Source: CAVXHQ01 sp963761735 (GTDB taxonomy: Bacteria; Pseudomonadota; Alphaproteobacteria; Rhodobacterales; Rhodobacteraceae). From it: a stretch of DNA of 64,000 nt. The position numbers were made by a program, and so were the translations under genes. Positions 53,332 through 61,893 of the stretch are shown here, piece after piece (position 1 is the stretch's first letter; each line of letters starts with the position of its first letter). The stretch is from contig CAVXHQ010000001.1 of assembly GCA_963761735.1 (NCBI GenBank), positions 496,001-560,000 of the forward strand, read 5' to 3'. The notes under the pieces were generated by a model. It saw only the letters and a program-made list of their open reading frames with translations. It made no database searches and had not been told where the DNA came from.

Positions 53332-54672
53332 TCACCCCAGATAATCCGACCGCGTCAGCGAATATTTCGCCATCTTCTCGTTCAGGGTGCGGCGCGGCAG
53401 GCACAATTCATCCATCACCGACACGATGGAGCCGCGGTGGCGGCGCATCGTGTTGTCGATCAGCATCCGCTCGAACGCCTCGACGAATTCCTTGAGCGGT
53501 TTGCCCTCGGTCGTCATCGCCACCTGCGTCTCGTCGGTATCGGCCATCAGCAGCGAGGCGATGGTGCCGGTGCCGCGCCGGTTTTGCAGCACCGCGCGTT
53601 CGGCCACGTTGATCAGCTGACGGACGTTGCCAGGCCAGGGCGCCTGCAACAACTGCGCCGCCTCCTGCGCCGACACTTCGGGCGCGCTGCAGCCGTATTC
53701 GCCCGCGAACTGCTCCGACAGACGCGAGAACAGCACCAGGATATCCTCGCCGCGCTGGCGCAGCGGCGGCACCACGATCTTGAGGGCGGCAAGCCGGTAG
53801 AACAGGTCAGGGCGCAGCACGCTTTCGCAGGTCTTGCCCTCGTCCTGCAGGTTGCAGATCGCCACGATACGGGTTTCGGCGGGCGTGCCCTGTTCGTTGA
53901 TGGTGGTCAGCAGGCGCGACTGCATCGTGTGGCTCAGCGCCTCGATGTCCTCGAGCACGAGGGTGCCGCCCCGCGCCTCATCGATAGCGGGCAGACCGTC
54001 GTCGTCAAGGGCGCCGTCGGCCCCGAACAGCTTGCGCGCAAGGGTTTCCTCGTCGAAGGCAGAGCACGACAGCAGCACGAATTTCTTCGACGCGCGGGCC
54101 CCCACAGCATGCAGGGCATGCGCCACCAGCGTCTTGCCGGTGCCGGTTTCGCCCTCGATCAGGACGTGGCCGTCGGCCTGACCCAGATCGAGGATGTCTT
54201 CTTTCAGACGCTCCATCACCGGGCTTGCCCCGATGAGTTTCTTCATCAGCGCCGACCCGTCCGACAATTCGCGCCGCAGGGCACGGTTGTCGAGAGTGAG
54301 GCGCCGGGCGTTGGTGGCCTTCTTGGCAAGCTCGGTCATCCGATCCGGATCGAACGGTTTTTCAAGGAAATCGAACGCCCCGATGCGCATCGCCTCGACC
54401 GCCATCGGCACATCGCCGTGCCCGGTGATCATGATCACCGGCAACGAGCTGTCGACCGATCTGAGTTTGCGCAAGAGCTGCATGCCGTCCATGCCGGGCA
54501 TGCGGATATCGCTGACCACGATGCCGGCATAGTCCGGGTGCAGGCCCTTGAGGGCCTCTTCGGCACTCGGGTAGGTTTCGGTGTCGAAACCCGACAGGGC
54601 GAGCCACTGCGAGATGGACTGGCGCATGTCCTTTTCGTCATCGACGATCGCCACTTTCATGGTCTTGCTCAT
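53332..54672 (-). CDS. dctD: C4-dicarboxylate response regulator, NtrC family, lacking GAFTGA
   Basis: A 446-residue regulator. The receiver domain has the phospho-acceptor Asp55 (GIVVSDIRMPGMDG). The AAA+ domain has Walker A GETGTGKT and Walker B GGTLVLEDIEAL. A Fis-type HTH ends the protein (GSIVSVMDELCLPRRTLNEKM). The segment that normally holds GAFTGA, the contact to sigma-54, reads LFGADGALDDDGLPAIDEARGG, so the loop is shortened and the motif is absent. AAAGGAG precedes the ATG by 5 nt. The DctB-like kinase gene lies upstream across a tandem repeat. Confidence 0.88.
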   Translation of the reverse strand: MSKTMKVAIVDDEKDMRQSISQWLALSGFDTETYPSAEEALKGLHPDYAGIVVSDIRMPGMDGMQLLRKLRSVDSSLPVIMITGHGDVPMAVEAMRIGAFDFLEKPFDPDRMTELAKKATNARRLTLDNRALRRELSDGSALMKKLIGASPVMERLKEDILDLGQADGHVLIEGETGTGKTLVAHALHAVGARASKKFVLLSCSAFDEETLARKLFGADGALDDDGLPAIDEARGGTLVLEDIEALSHTMQSRLLTTINEQGTPAETRIVAICNLQDEGKTCESVLRPDLFYRLAALKIVVPPLRQRGEDILVLFSRLSEQFAGEYGCSAPEVSAQEAAQLLQAPWPGNVRQLINVAERAVLQNRRGTGTIASLLMADTDETQVAMTTEGKPLKEFVEAFERMLIDNTMRRHRGSIVSVMDELCLPRRTLNEKMAKYSLTRSDYLG

Positions 54673-54736
54673 CGTAACTCCTTTGCGGGCGCCGGTCGTA
54701 ACCGGGCCGGAACTTTACACAACAACTCGATCTCAG

Positions 54737-54900
54737 GTCTTGTCGATAGTCTACGTCGGACCAGTCTAAATCGGGGCCAGTCTTGTCGGGACCCGTCTTG
54801 TCGGGACCCGTCTTGTCGGGGCCGGTCTAATCTGGGCCGGTCTAAATCAGGGCCGGTCTTGTCGGGGCCAGTCCCGTCACGGGCAGTCTACTCTGCGGCA
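54737..54900. repeat. 15-16 bp tandem repeat array between dctB and dctD
   Basis: About eleven head-to-tail units of the type GTCTTGTCGGGRCC(A/C/G) run from 54737 to 54900, for example at 54780, 54795 and 54810 (near identical) and with variants GTCTAAATCGGGGCCA. Most units are 15 bp, two are 16 bp. The last unit forms the final codons and stop of dctB. No spacers, so not a CRISPR. Confidence 0.9.
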
Positions 54901-56684
54901 TGGGCCCGCGTCACCCCGGCCACGTCCAGCAGCGGCAATTGCACTTCGAACACCGCCCCGCCCGTCTTGGCGTTGCGCGCCACGAGCCTGCCGCCAAGAT
55001 CGGTCACGATCCCCGACGATATCGCAAGGCCGAGGCCGACGCCGTCGCCGGGCTGTTTGGTGGTATAGAACGGCTCGAACAGCTGATCGAGGTCGTCGAT
55101 CCCGCCGCCATTGTCGCGCACCGTAAGCACCACCTGCTCGCCGACCGCCAGCACGATGGAAATCGCCGGGTTGGGCGACGATTTGATCGCGTCCAGCGCG
55201 TTGCGCAAGAGGTTGATGATCACCTGTTCGAGACGGAGACGGTCGCCGTGGATCATCACCGGCTCGCGCGGCAGCGTGCGGGTGATGTCCACATCGCGGG
55301 TTTTCAACTGCGGTTCCATCATCGCCAGCGCCGCGGAGACACAGGCGCGCGCGTCCACCGGCTCGAAGGCGTCGGACCCCTTGCGGGCATAGCTTTTGAG
55401 TTGCCGGGTGATCGCGCCCATCCGGTCGATCAGGTCGTCGATCCGCTGAAAACTCGACAGCGCCTCGTCGGGACGACGTCGCGTCAGCAGCAGCCGCGCC
55501 CCGGCCAGATAGGTCTTCATCGCGGCAAGCGGCTGGTTCAGTTCGTGGCTGACGGCGGCGGACATTTCGCCCAGAACAGCCAGTTTGCTGGACTGTTGCA
55601 ACGTCTGCTCGGCCTGCTCGAGGTTCTTTTCCACCTTTTCGCGTTCGGCAATCTCGCGTTGCAGACGCGCGTTCAGCTGCCGCAACTCCGCCGATTCGCG
55701 CTGAAAGAACACCAGCCGCGACGCCGTCTTGCGCGACGTCAGCCAGAACATCGCGGCCAGCAGGATCGCAAAGCCCATGATTTCAAGGGACAAGACCGCA
55801 TTTACCCTTTCGCGCACGCTTGCATAGGGCGTGAACGACACGATTTTCCAGCCTTGGAACGGAACCGACATTTCGCGCCGGAACACCGCCTCGCCGCGCA
55901 GATAGGCATCGACCGGCAGAACCGCCCAGTCCGAAGTTGCGCGGAACGCCCGTTCCATCGCCGACGGCGCCGATTGCACGGCAAGCGCGCCCGCCTCGTC
56001 GAGGCCGCGCCACAGTGGTTCTGACGCCAGAATGATCGTGCCTTCGCTGTTCATCACAAGGACCGCGTCGGCCGTGCTCGCCCAGCTGCGCTCGAATTTC
56101 TGCAGATCGACCTCGACCGAGATGACGCCCAGCGTCACGCCGCCGCTGTCGACGCGGCGGGAATAGAAGAATGCCGTGCCCGCCGTCTGACGCGGCAGCG
56201 AGGTAAAGACGGTGCCCGCCACCTCCATCGCCTGCCGGAAATAGGGCGCCTCGCCATGACTTTCGCCAAGCCGGTTGCGGTCGGTCGCGGCCACGACCTT
56301 GCCATCGGCGTCATAGAGCAAGAGCGAGGCAGCCCCGATTTCGTCGACGAAGGATAACAGCCGCGCGGTCGAACGGGTGTAGTCCTGGGTATTCAGCGCG
56401 CCGATCAGCTCGGGGTCGCGCGACAACAGCTGCGGCACGATGGACGCGCGCTGCACCTCGGAAATCAGGTTGCCGACATACAGCGTCAGCCGCACTTCGG
56501 CGCGGTTGCGCGTGGTTTCGGTAAACCGCGCCGTCAGGAACTGGTTGGTGAAATAGACCACCGTCAGCGCCACGATGCAGAACAGGCCGAGCCAGATCCG
56601 CGTCCGCCCGAACCTGCGCCGCGACCGCGTCGCATCCCTGCGGCGTGCCGTGGCGTCAGGCTGTGATGAGGGCAGCGCTTTCAT
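54888..56684 (-). CDS. dctB: C4-dicarboxylate sensor histidine kinase
   Basis: A 598-residue sensor: membrane helix 1 (WLGLFCIVALTVVYFTN), a periplasmic dCache domain (about 50-280) with LLYDADGKVVAATDRNRLG, membrane helix 2 (LEIMGFAILLAAMFWL), a coiled coil, the HisKA domain with His near 380 (AAVSHELNQPLAAM), and the ATPase domain (NLLRNALDA, DNGGGI, GVGLGLAIS). It should sense succinate, malate or fumarate and phosphorylate DctD. ATG 56684 is the start; TTG 56708 is weaker. Its end is inside the tandem array. Confidence 0.9.
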   Translation of the reverse strand: MKALPSSQPDATARRRDATRSRRRFGRTRIWLGLFCIVALTVVYFTNQFLTARFTETTRNRAEVRLTLYVGNLISEVQRASIVPQLLSRDPELIGALNTQDYTRSTARLLSFVDEIGAASLLLYDADGKVVAATDRNRLGESHGEAPYFRQAMEVAGTVFTSLPRQTAGTAFFYSRRVDSGGVTLGVISVEVDLQKFERSWASTADAVLVMNSEGTIILASEPLWRGLDEAGALAVQSAPSAMERAFRATSDWAVLPVDAYLRGEAVFRREMSVPFQGWKIVSFTPYASVRERVNAVLSLEIMGFAILLAAMFWLTSRKTASRLVFFQRESAELRQLNARLQREIAEREKVEKNLEQAEQTLQQSSKLAVLGEMSAAVSHELNQPLAAMKTYLAGARLLLTRRRPDEALSSFQRIDDLIDRMGAITRQLKSYARKGSDAFEPVDARACVSAALAMMEPQLKTRDVDITRTLPREPVMIHGDRLRLEQVIINLLRNALDAIKSSPNPAISIVLAVGEQVVLTVRDNGGGIDDLDQLFEPFYTTKQPGDGVGLGLAISSGIVTDLGGRLVARNAKTGGAVFEVQLPLLDVAGVTRAHAAE

Positions 56685-56784
56685 AAGGTCAGAGTACGCC
56701 CGCGCCAAAGGTGCCGCAAGCGACCGCGCGGGCGCACCGGCGAGGGTCCGCTTAACAGGTGTCCGTTTTCAATCCGGGCATCGT

Positions 56785-57453
56785 TCAGACCGCGGTCAGC
56801 GCGCCCACCAGCCCGTCGAACAGCCTCTGCCCGCCGGTGCCGCCGTGGGCCGCGTCGACGGCGCGCTCGGGGTGCGGCATCATGCCTAGGACGCGCCGGT
56901 TCGCCGACAGAACGCCCGCGATATCGGCGCGGCTGCCGTTCGGGTTGACGCCATACCGGAACGCCACGCGGTCGTCCTGCGCGAGCATGGCAAGCGTCGC
57001 TTCATCGGCAAAGTAATTGCCGTCGTGGTGCGCCACCGGCAGGGAAACGGCCGCTTCATCGCCATAGCCTCGGGTAAAATCGCTGTTCGCCGTGGCAACC
57101 GTCAGCGGAACGTCCCGGCAGACGAACCGAAGGCCGGCGTTGCGCATCAGAACGCCGGGCAGCACACCGGTTTCGCACAACACCTGAAAGCCATTGCACA
57201 CCCCCAACACGAAACCGCCGCGCCCCGCATGGGCAACCACCGCGCGACACACCGGCGACTGTGCGGCGATGGCGCCGCAGCGCAGATAGTCGCCGAACGA
57301 GAACCCGCCCGGCACCGCCACCAGGTCGACCCCGGCGGGCAGATCCGCGTCCTTGTGCCAGATCATCGACACATCGGCCCCCGCGCGGCGCAGCGCCACG
57401 GCCATGTCACGGTCGCAGTTCGACCCCGGAAAAACGATTACCGCTGCTTTCAT
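56785..57453 (-). CDS. purQ: Phosphoribosylformylglycinamidine synthase, glutaminase subunit
   Basis: A 222-residue class I glutamine amidotransferase: VIVFPGSNCDRDM, GGFSFGDYLRCGAIAA, nucleophile Cys86 in LGVCNGFQVL and the His/Glu pair in MMPHPERAVD. It supplies ammonia to PurL. ATG 57453 is used. It follows purS by 120 nt; purL is not in the window. Confidence 0.96.
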   Translation of the reverse strand: MKAAVIVFPGSNCDRDMAVALRRAGADVSMIWHKDADLPAGVDLVAVPGGFSFGDYLRCGAIAAQSPVCRAVVAHAGRGGFVLGVCNGFQVLCETGVLPGVLMRNAGLRFVCRDVPLTVATANSDFTRGYGDEAAVSLPVAHHDGNYFADEATLAMLAQDDRVAFRYGVNPNGSRADIAGVLSANRRVLGMMPHPERAVDAAHGGTGGQRLFDGLVGALTAV

Positions 57454-57576
57454 CACGTTCCCGTCCCGGTCATGAACGAGGCGCGCTTCGCGGACGCCCC
57501 CGATTTCGTGTTGCTAAAAAAACCGCCGCCCGAGGCGCATGCCTGATCCGTGCGTCGCGGCCCGATTCAATGTGCC

Positions 57577-57816
57577 TCAGGCGATCTCTATCCGGTAGCT
57601 TTCGATCACGGTATTGGCGAGCAGCTTTTCGCACATCTCACGCACCTGGGCCTCGGCAATCGCGGCATCGTCACCCGCAAGGTCCAGTTCGATGATCTTG
57701 CCCTGCCGCACGCCCCGCACCCCGTCGAAGCCGAGGTTGCCAAGCGCCGCGCGCACCGCCTCGCCCTGCGGATCGAGGACTCCGTTCTTCAACATCACAT
57801 GCACGATCGCCTTCAT
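57577..57816 (-). CDS. purS: Phosphoribosylformylglycinamidine synthase, PurS subunit
   Basis: A 79-residue protein with the PurS pattern: MKAIVHVMLKNGVLDPQGEAV, GVRQGKIIEL and CEKLLANTVIESYRIE. It bridges PurQ and PurL. Located between purC and purQ in the same direction. Confidence 0.95.
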   Translation of the reverse strand: MKAIVHVMLKNGVLDPQGEAVRAALGNLGFDGVRGVRQGKIIELDLAGDDAAIAEAQVREMCEKLLANTVIESYRIEIA

Positions 57817-57933
57817 CGCGGTCCCCCGTCAGCTTCGGTCTATCAAGGTTCAGGTCATCTCGCCGACCGGGGCTGGATCAGCCTGTTCTACCGGCCGGGG
57901 CCGGTTCAGCTGATCGCCCCGGCGCGGGCAGGA

Positions 57934-58695
57934 TCAGTTTATCAGCGTCGGACGGGGCCGGTGCGTCACATTCGAGGGCAGCACGCCAAGACGGCGCGCG
58001 ACCTCGGTATAGGCCTCGGCCAGATCGCCCAGATCGCGGCGGAACACGTCCTTGTCGAGCTTGTTGCCCGTCTCGATGTCCCACAGCCTGCACGAATCGG
58101 GGCTGATCTCGTCGGCGACGACGAGACGCATGAAATCGTTGTCCCAGATGCGCCCGCACTCGATCTTGAAATCCACCAGCTTGATGCCGACACCGTAGAA
58201 GACGCCCGACAGGAAATCGTTGACCCGCAGCGCCAGCGCGACGATGTCGTCCATGTCCTGCTGGCTCGCCCAGCCGAAGGCGATGATGTATTCCTCGGGC
58301 ACCAGCGGATCGCCCAGCTTGTCGTCCTTGAGCGAGAATTCGACGATGGGCCGCGGCAGTTCCGCACCCTCTTCCATCCCCAGGCGCTTGGCCATGGACC
58401 CGGCGGCATAGTTGCGCACGATCACCTCGAGAGGCACGATCTCGACCTGACGGATCAATTGCTCGCGCATGTTCAGGCGGCGGATGAAATGGGTCGGCAC
58501 GCCGATGTTCTGCAGGCCGACCATGAAGAATTCGCTCAACCGGTTGTTGAGCACGCCCTTGCCGTCGATAACCGACTTTTTGGCGCCGTTTCCGGCGGTG
58601 GCGTCATCCTTGAAATATTGCACGAGGGTGCCCGGCTCGGGGCCTTCGTACAGGATTTTCGCCTTGCCTTCGTAAACCTTCTTGCGACGTGCCAT
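57934..58695 (-). CDS. purC: Phosphoribosylaminoimidazole-succinocarboxamide synthase
   Basis: A 253-residue SAICAR synthetase: RKKVYEGKAKILYEG, EIVPLEVIVRNYAAGS, KLVDFKIECGR and LVVADEISPDSCRLWD. It joins aspartate to CAIR. AAGGAG is 5 nt before ATG 58695. purC, purS and purQ follow each other at about 120-nt distances and are probably one operon. The divergent neighbour is the ATPase inhibitor gene. Confidence 0.97.
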   Translation of the reverse strand: MARRKKVYEGKAKILYEGPEPGTLVQYFKDDATAGNGAKKSVIDGKGVLNNRLSEFFMVGLQNIGVPTHFIRRLNMREQLIRQVEIVPLEVIVRNYAAGSMAKRLGMEEGAELPRPIVEFSLKDDKLGDPLVPEEYIIAFGWASQQDMDDIVALALRVNDFLSGVFYGVGIKLVDFKIECGRIWDNDFMRLVVADEISPDSCRLWDIETGNKLDKDVFRRDLGDLAEAYTEVARRLGVLPSNVTHRPRPTLIN

Positions 58696-58866
58696 CGGCT
58701 CTCCTTGCACGCGGTGCCGCCTGCGGGCCCCTGCCCCGGGCCGCGCCCCGCATGGCGTGCCTCTTACGCCAAGGGCCCCTTGCGGGCAAGCCGTCGGGAC
58801 GGCATATCGGATGGCGTGTTCGCAACCCCGCGCGCAATGGCGCGGGACCTCACAGGGGAGAAGATC

Positions 58867-59181
58867 ATGTCAACCTTCGACAAGCGCGAAAAGGCCTTCG
58901 AGAACAAGTTCGCCCACGACGCGGAAATGCAGTTCAAGGCCGAGGCGCGGCGCAACAAGCTGGTCGGTCTGTGGGCCGCCGAAATCCTGGGCAAGACGGG
59001 CGACGAGGCCGCGGCCTATGCCCGCGAGGTCATCAAGGCCGATTTCGAGGAGGCCGGCGACGAGGACGTCTATCGCAAGCTGTCGGGCGATCTGGGCGAC
59101 AAGGCCGACGAGGCCGCGATCCGCGACAAGATGGCTGAATGCCTGGCCGAGGCCAAGGCGCAGCTGATGTCGGAGACCTGA
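58867..59181 (+). CDS. F1-ATPase inhibitor zeta subunit (DUF1476)
   Basis: A 104-residue helical protein starting MSTFDKREKAFENKFAHDAE, the inhibitory N-terminus of the alphaproteobacterial zeta subunit, followed by the four-helix part (RRNKLVGLWAAEILGKTGDEAAAYAREV). In Paracoccus it blocks ATP hydrolysis by F1. GGGGAG lies 8 nt before the ATG. Monocistronic, with a 30-bp repeat array downstream. Confidence 0.92.
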   Translation: MSTFDKREKAFENKFAHDAEMQFKAEARRNKLVGLWAAEILGKTGDEAAAYAREVIKADFEEAGDEDVYRKLSGDLGDKADEAAIRDKMAECLAEAKAQLMSET

Positions 59182-59280
59182 CGACCGGCAATTGCGCCAT
59201 CGGGGGAAAGCGGCGCCCGACAGCGGACGGCACCGGCGCCGACCTGCGCCATAGGATGTGAGTCGGCCTCCAGCACCGGC

Positions 59281-59425
59281 ATTCCAGCGGGGGCCAGCCC
59301 CCGCACAGGCGTTCCAGCGGGGGCCAGCCCCCGCACAGGCGTTCCAGCGGGGGCCAGCCCCCGCACAGGCGTTCCAGCGGGGGCCAGCCCCCGCACCCCC
59401 GGGATATTTCAGGCAGGATGAGAGG
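59281..59425 (+). repeat. 30-bp tandem array with GC palindromes plus ATATTT tail
   Basis: Four 30-bp units start at 59281, 59311, 59341 and 59371; three share GTTCCAGCGGGGGCCAGCCC, the first begins ATTCC. Each holds the palindrome GCGGGGGC/GCCCCCGC. The last unit passes directly into CCCCCGGGATATTTCAGGCA and GGATGAGAGG, the tail of the dispersed repeat family. It lies in the 344-bp gap before bmtB, which has no other supported feature. Confidence 0.9.
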
Positions 59426-59525
59426 CAGGGTTGCGCATCGGCGCCGTCCGATGTGCATCTGCGGTAGCGCTGTGTTGCGTTCGGATGCGCTGCGTGGCAC
59501 CTGACGCCAAACGAGGGAGATGACC

Positions 59526-60551
59526 ATGGCCGAGACCGACGCATTATCGCGCCTGCTTGCAACGCGGGACTGGCTTTTGGCGGACGGCGCGACGGGGACC
59601 AACCTGTTCAACATGGGGCTGATGTCGGGCGACGCGCCCGAGATGTGGAACGTCGAGCATCCGGACCGGATCACGGCCCTGTACGAGGGCGCGGTAAACG
59701 CAGGTTCCGACATCTTTCTGACCAACAGCTTTGGTGGCAACGCAAGCCGTCTGAAGCTGCATGGCGCGCAAGGCCGCGTGCGCGAGCTGAACCGCGCCGC
59801 CGCCGAAATAGGACGCGAGGTCGCAGACCGTCAGCCGCGCCCCGTGATCGTGGCGGGCAGCGTCGGGCCGACGGGCGAGATATTCGAGCCGATGGGCACG
59901 CTGACCCATTCGGCCGCGGTGGAGATGTTCCACGAGCAGGCCGAGGGCCTCAAGGAGGGCGGCGCGGACGTGCTGTGGGTCGAGACGATCTCGGCCGCAG
60001 AGGAATACCGCGCAGCGGCCGAGGCGTTCGGGCTGGCAGGCATGCCGTGGTGCGGCACGATGAGTTTCGACACCGCCGGGCGCACGATGATGGGCCTGAC
60101 CTCGGTCGATATGGTGAAAATGGTCGGCAAGCTGGCGCACCCGCCGCTGGCCTTCGGCGCGAACTGCGGGACCGGCGCGTCGGACCTGCTGCGCACCGTC
60201 CTGGGCTTTGCCGAGGGGGGGCCATCGGTGCCGACCATCGCCAAGGGCAACGCGGGCATCCCGAAATACCACGACGGGCATATCCACTATGACGGCACGC
60301 CGGAACTGATGGCAGACTACGCTGTCCTCGCCCGCGATTGCGGCGCGCGGATCATCGGCGGCTGTTGCGGCACCCAGCCACCGCACCTGGAAAAAATGCG
60401 CGAGGCCCTCGAGACGCGGCCAAAGGGCCCCGCCCCGACACTCGACGCGATCACCGCAGCCCTCGGGGCGTTTTCGTCCGCCTCGGACGGCACCGACGGC
60501 AAGGGCCCGGTGGCTAGCGCGCGGCGCGGCCGGCGGCGCGTCCAGACCTGA
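59526..60551 (+). CDS. bmtB: Betaine-homocysteine methyltransferase family protein (BmtB-like)
   Basis: A 341-residue homocysteine/zinc methyltransferase: LLADGATGTNLFNMGLMSGDAPE at the start, NSFGGNASRL, GSVGPTGEIFEPMG, and zinc cysteines in FGANCGTGASD and IIGGCCGTQPPH. It should move a methyl group to homocysteine. ATG 59526 is preferred because GAGGGAG is 6 nt upstream. The corrinoid protein and DUF1638 genes downstream indicate a cobamide-dependent demethylation of betaine or another methylated compound; the substrate is inferred. Confidence 0.85.
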   Translation: MAETDALSRLLATRDWLLADGATGTNLFNMGLMSGDAPEMWNVEHPDRITALYEGAVNAGSDIFLTNSFGGNASRLKLHGAQGRVRELNRAAAEIGREVADRQPRPVIVAGSVGPTGEIFEPMGTLTHSAAVEMFHEQAEGLKEGGADVLWVETISAAEEYRAAAEAFGLAGMPWCGTMSFDTAGRTMMGLTSVDMVKMVGKLAHPPLAFGANCGTGASDLLRTVLGFAEGGPSVPTIAKGNAGIPKYHDGHIHYDGTPELMADYAVLARDCGARIIGGCCGTQPPHLEKMREALETRPKGPAPTLDAITAALGAFSSASDGTDGKGPVASARRGRRRVQT

Positions 60552-60624
60552 TATCTGCTCCCTCCCCGGCGCATGGACACTGGCCTTCGGACGCGCTGCG
60601 GAGCGCGCGACGCACCGCAGCGTT

Positions 60625-61722
60625 TCAGTCGAAGAGCCCAAGCTGTCGCGCACGCCCGGGCACGGCGAACAGATCACACCGCAGCGGCGGCAGTTTTTCG
60701 GCCAGACCGTACCGGCGCAAAGCGGCGCGGTAGCGCATCTGCAACAACCGCGCCCATTCCCCCTGTCCCGTCATCCGGGTGCCGAACGCGGGATCGTAGT
60801 CCTTGCCGCCGTGCAGTTCGCGCACCCGCCCCATGATGCGCGCGGCACGGTCCGGGAAATGCTCTTCTACCCAGTCGCGGAACAGCCCCGCCACCTCGCG
60901 CGGCAGTCGCAATACGATGGCCGAGGCGGCGATTGCCCCGGCGTCGCGCGCCGCGCTCAGGATGTTTTCGAGTTCGTGATCCGTCAGCGCGGGCACCATG
61001 GGCGCGGCCATGACGCGCACCGGAATCCCCGCCTCCGAAAGGCGCCGGATCGTCGCCAGACGCCGGGCGGGCGACGGCACGCGCGGCTCCATCGCGCGGG
61101 CCACCTTTGCATCCAGCGTGGTGACGGATATCCCGACCCGCGCCAGGCCCCGCGCGGCCATCGGCGCGAGGATGTCGATATCGCGCTCGATCAGGGTGCC
61201 CTTGGTGACCACGGCGACGGGGTGATCGTGGTCCGACAGCACCTGCAGGATCTCGCGCATGATCCGCCGGTCCGCCTCGATCGGCTGATAGGCATCGGTA
61301 TTGGTGCCGATGGCGATCACCTGCGGGACGTAGGATTTCGCGCCCAGCTCCCGGCGCAGAACACCTGCCGCGCCGGGCCGCGCGATCAGCCGGGTTTCGA
61401 AATCGAGACCCGGCGACAGGCCGAGGAAGGCGTGGCTGGGCCGGGCAAAGCAATAGATGCAGCCGTGTTCGCAGCCACGGTAGGGATTGATCGAACGGTC
61501 GAACGACAGGTCGGGCGATGTGTTCCTGGCGATGACGCTGCGCGGCACCTCGTCGCTGACCTGCGTGCGCAGGGGTGGCAGATCCTCGTCCCGGCCCCAG
61601 CCGTCGTCGATGGCCTCGTGCGTGAACCGTTCGAACCGGTTGCTGCGATTACTGGCCGCCGCCCTGCCGGGACGCCGGTCATGAGGGGTACGGTCAGCGA
61701 GGTTGCGGATCGGCGATTCCAT
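60625..61722 (-). CDS. PA0069-family radical SAM protein
   Basis: A 365-residue SplB-like radical SAM enzyme: PYRGCEHGCIYCFARPSHA contains the CX3CX2C cluster motif, followed by VIAIGTNTDAYQP, VVTKGTLIERD and GISVTTLDAKVARAMEPR. Members of this family have no proven reaction. The gene lies inverted between bmtB and the corrinoid protein gene and is divergent from the latter. ATG 61722 is the start. Confidence 0.87.
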   Translation of the reverse strand: MESPIRNLADRTPHDRRPGRAAASNRSNRFERFTHEAIDDGWGRDEDLPPLRTQVSDEVPRSVIARNTSPDLSFDRSINPYRGCEHGCIYCFARPSHAFLGLSPGLDFETRLIARPGAAGVLRRELGAKSYVPQVIAIGTNTDAYQPIEADRRIMREILQVLSDHDHPVAVVTKGTLIERDIDILAPMAARGLARVGISVTTLDAKVARAMEPRVPSPARRLATIRRLSEAGIPVRVMAAPMVPALTDHELENILSAARDAGAIAASAIVLRLPREVAGLFRDWVEEHFPDRAARIMGRVRELHGGKDYDPAFGTRMTGQGEWARLLQMRYRAALRRYGLAEKLPPLRCDLFAVPGRARQLGLFD

Positions 61723-61893
61723 GCACAACGATAGAACGAAAGAAGAACATATGAAAGACCCTCAGCACCAACCCGCGGATTTTTCATTTGACCCGGCGTC
61801 GGTGGCGCGCGAACCAGTGTCGCATATACCCGAGACCGAACGCGCCGATCTGTGCACAGGTAGCGGGCGCAATAATCCCTGAGAGGCAGTCAC

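Noticed and set aside
59281..59400. CRISPR array
   Set aside because: The units are directly adjacent with no unique spacers, and there are no cas genes. The same applies to the arrays at 54737 and 27307.
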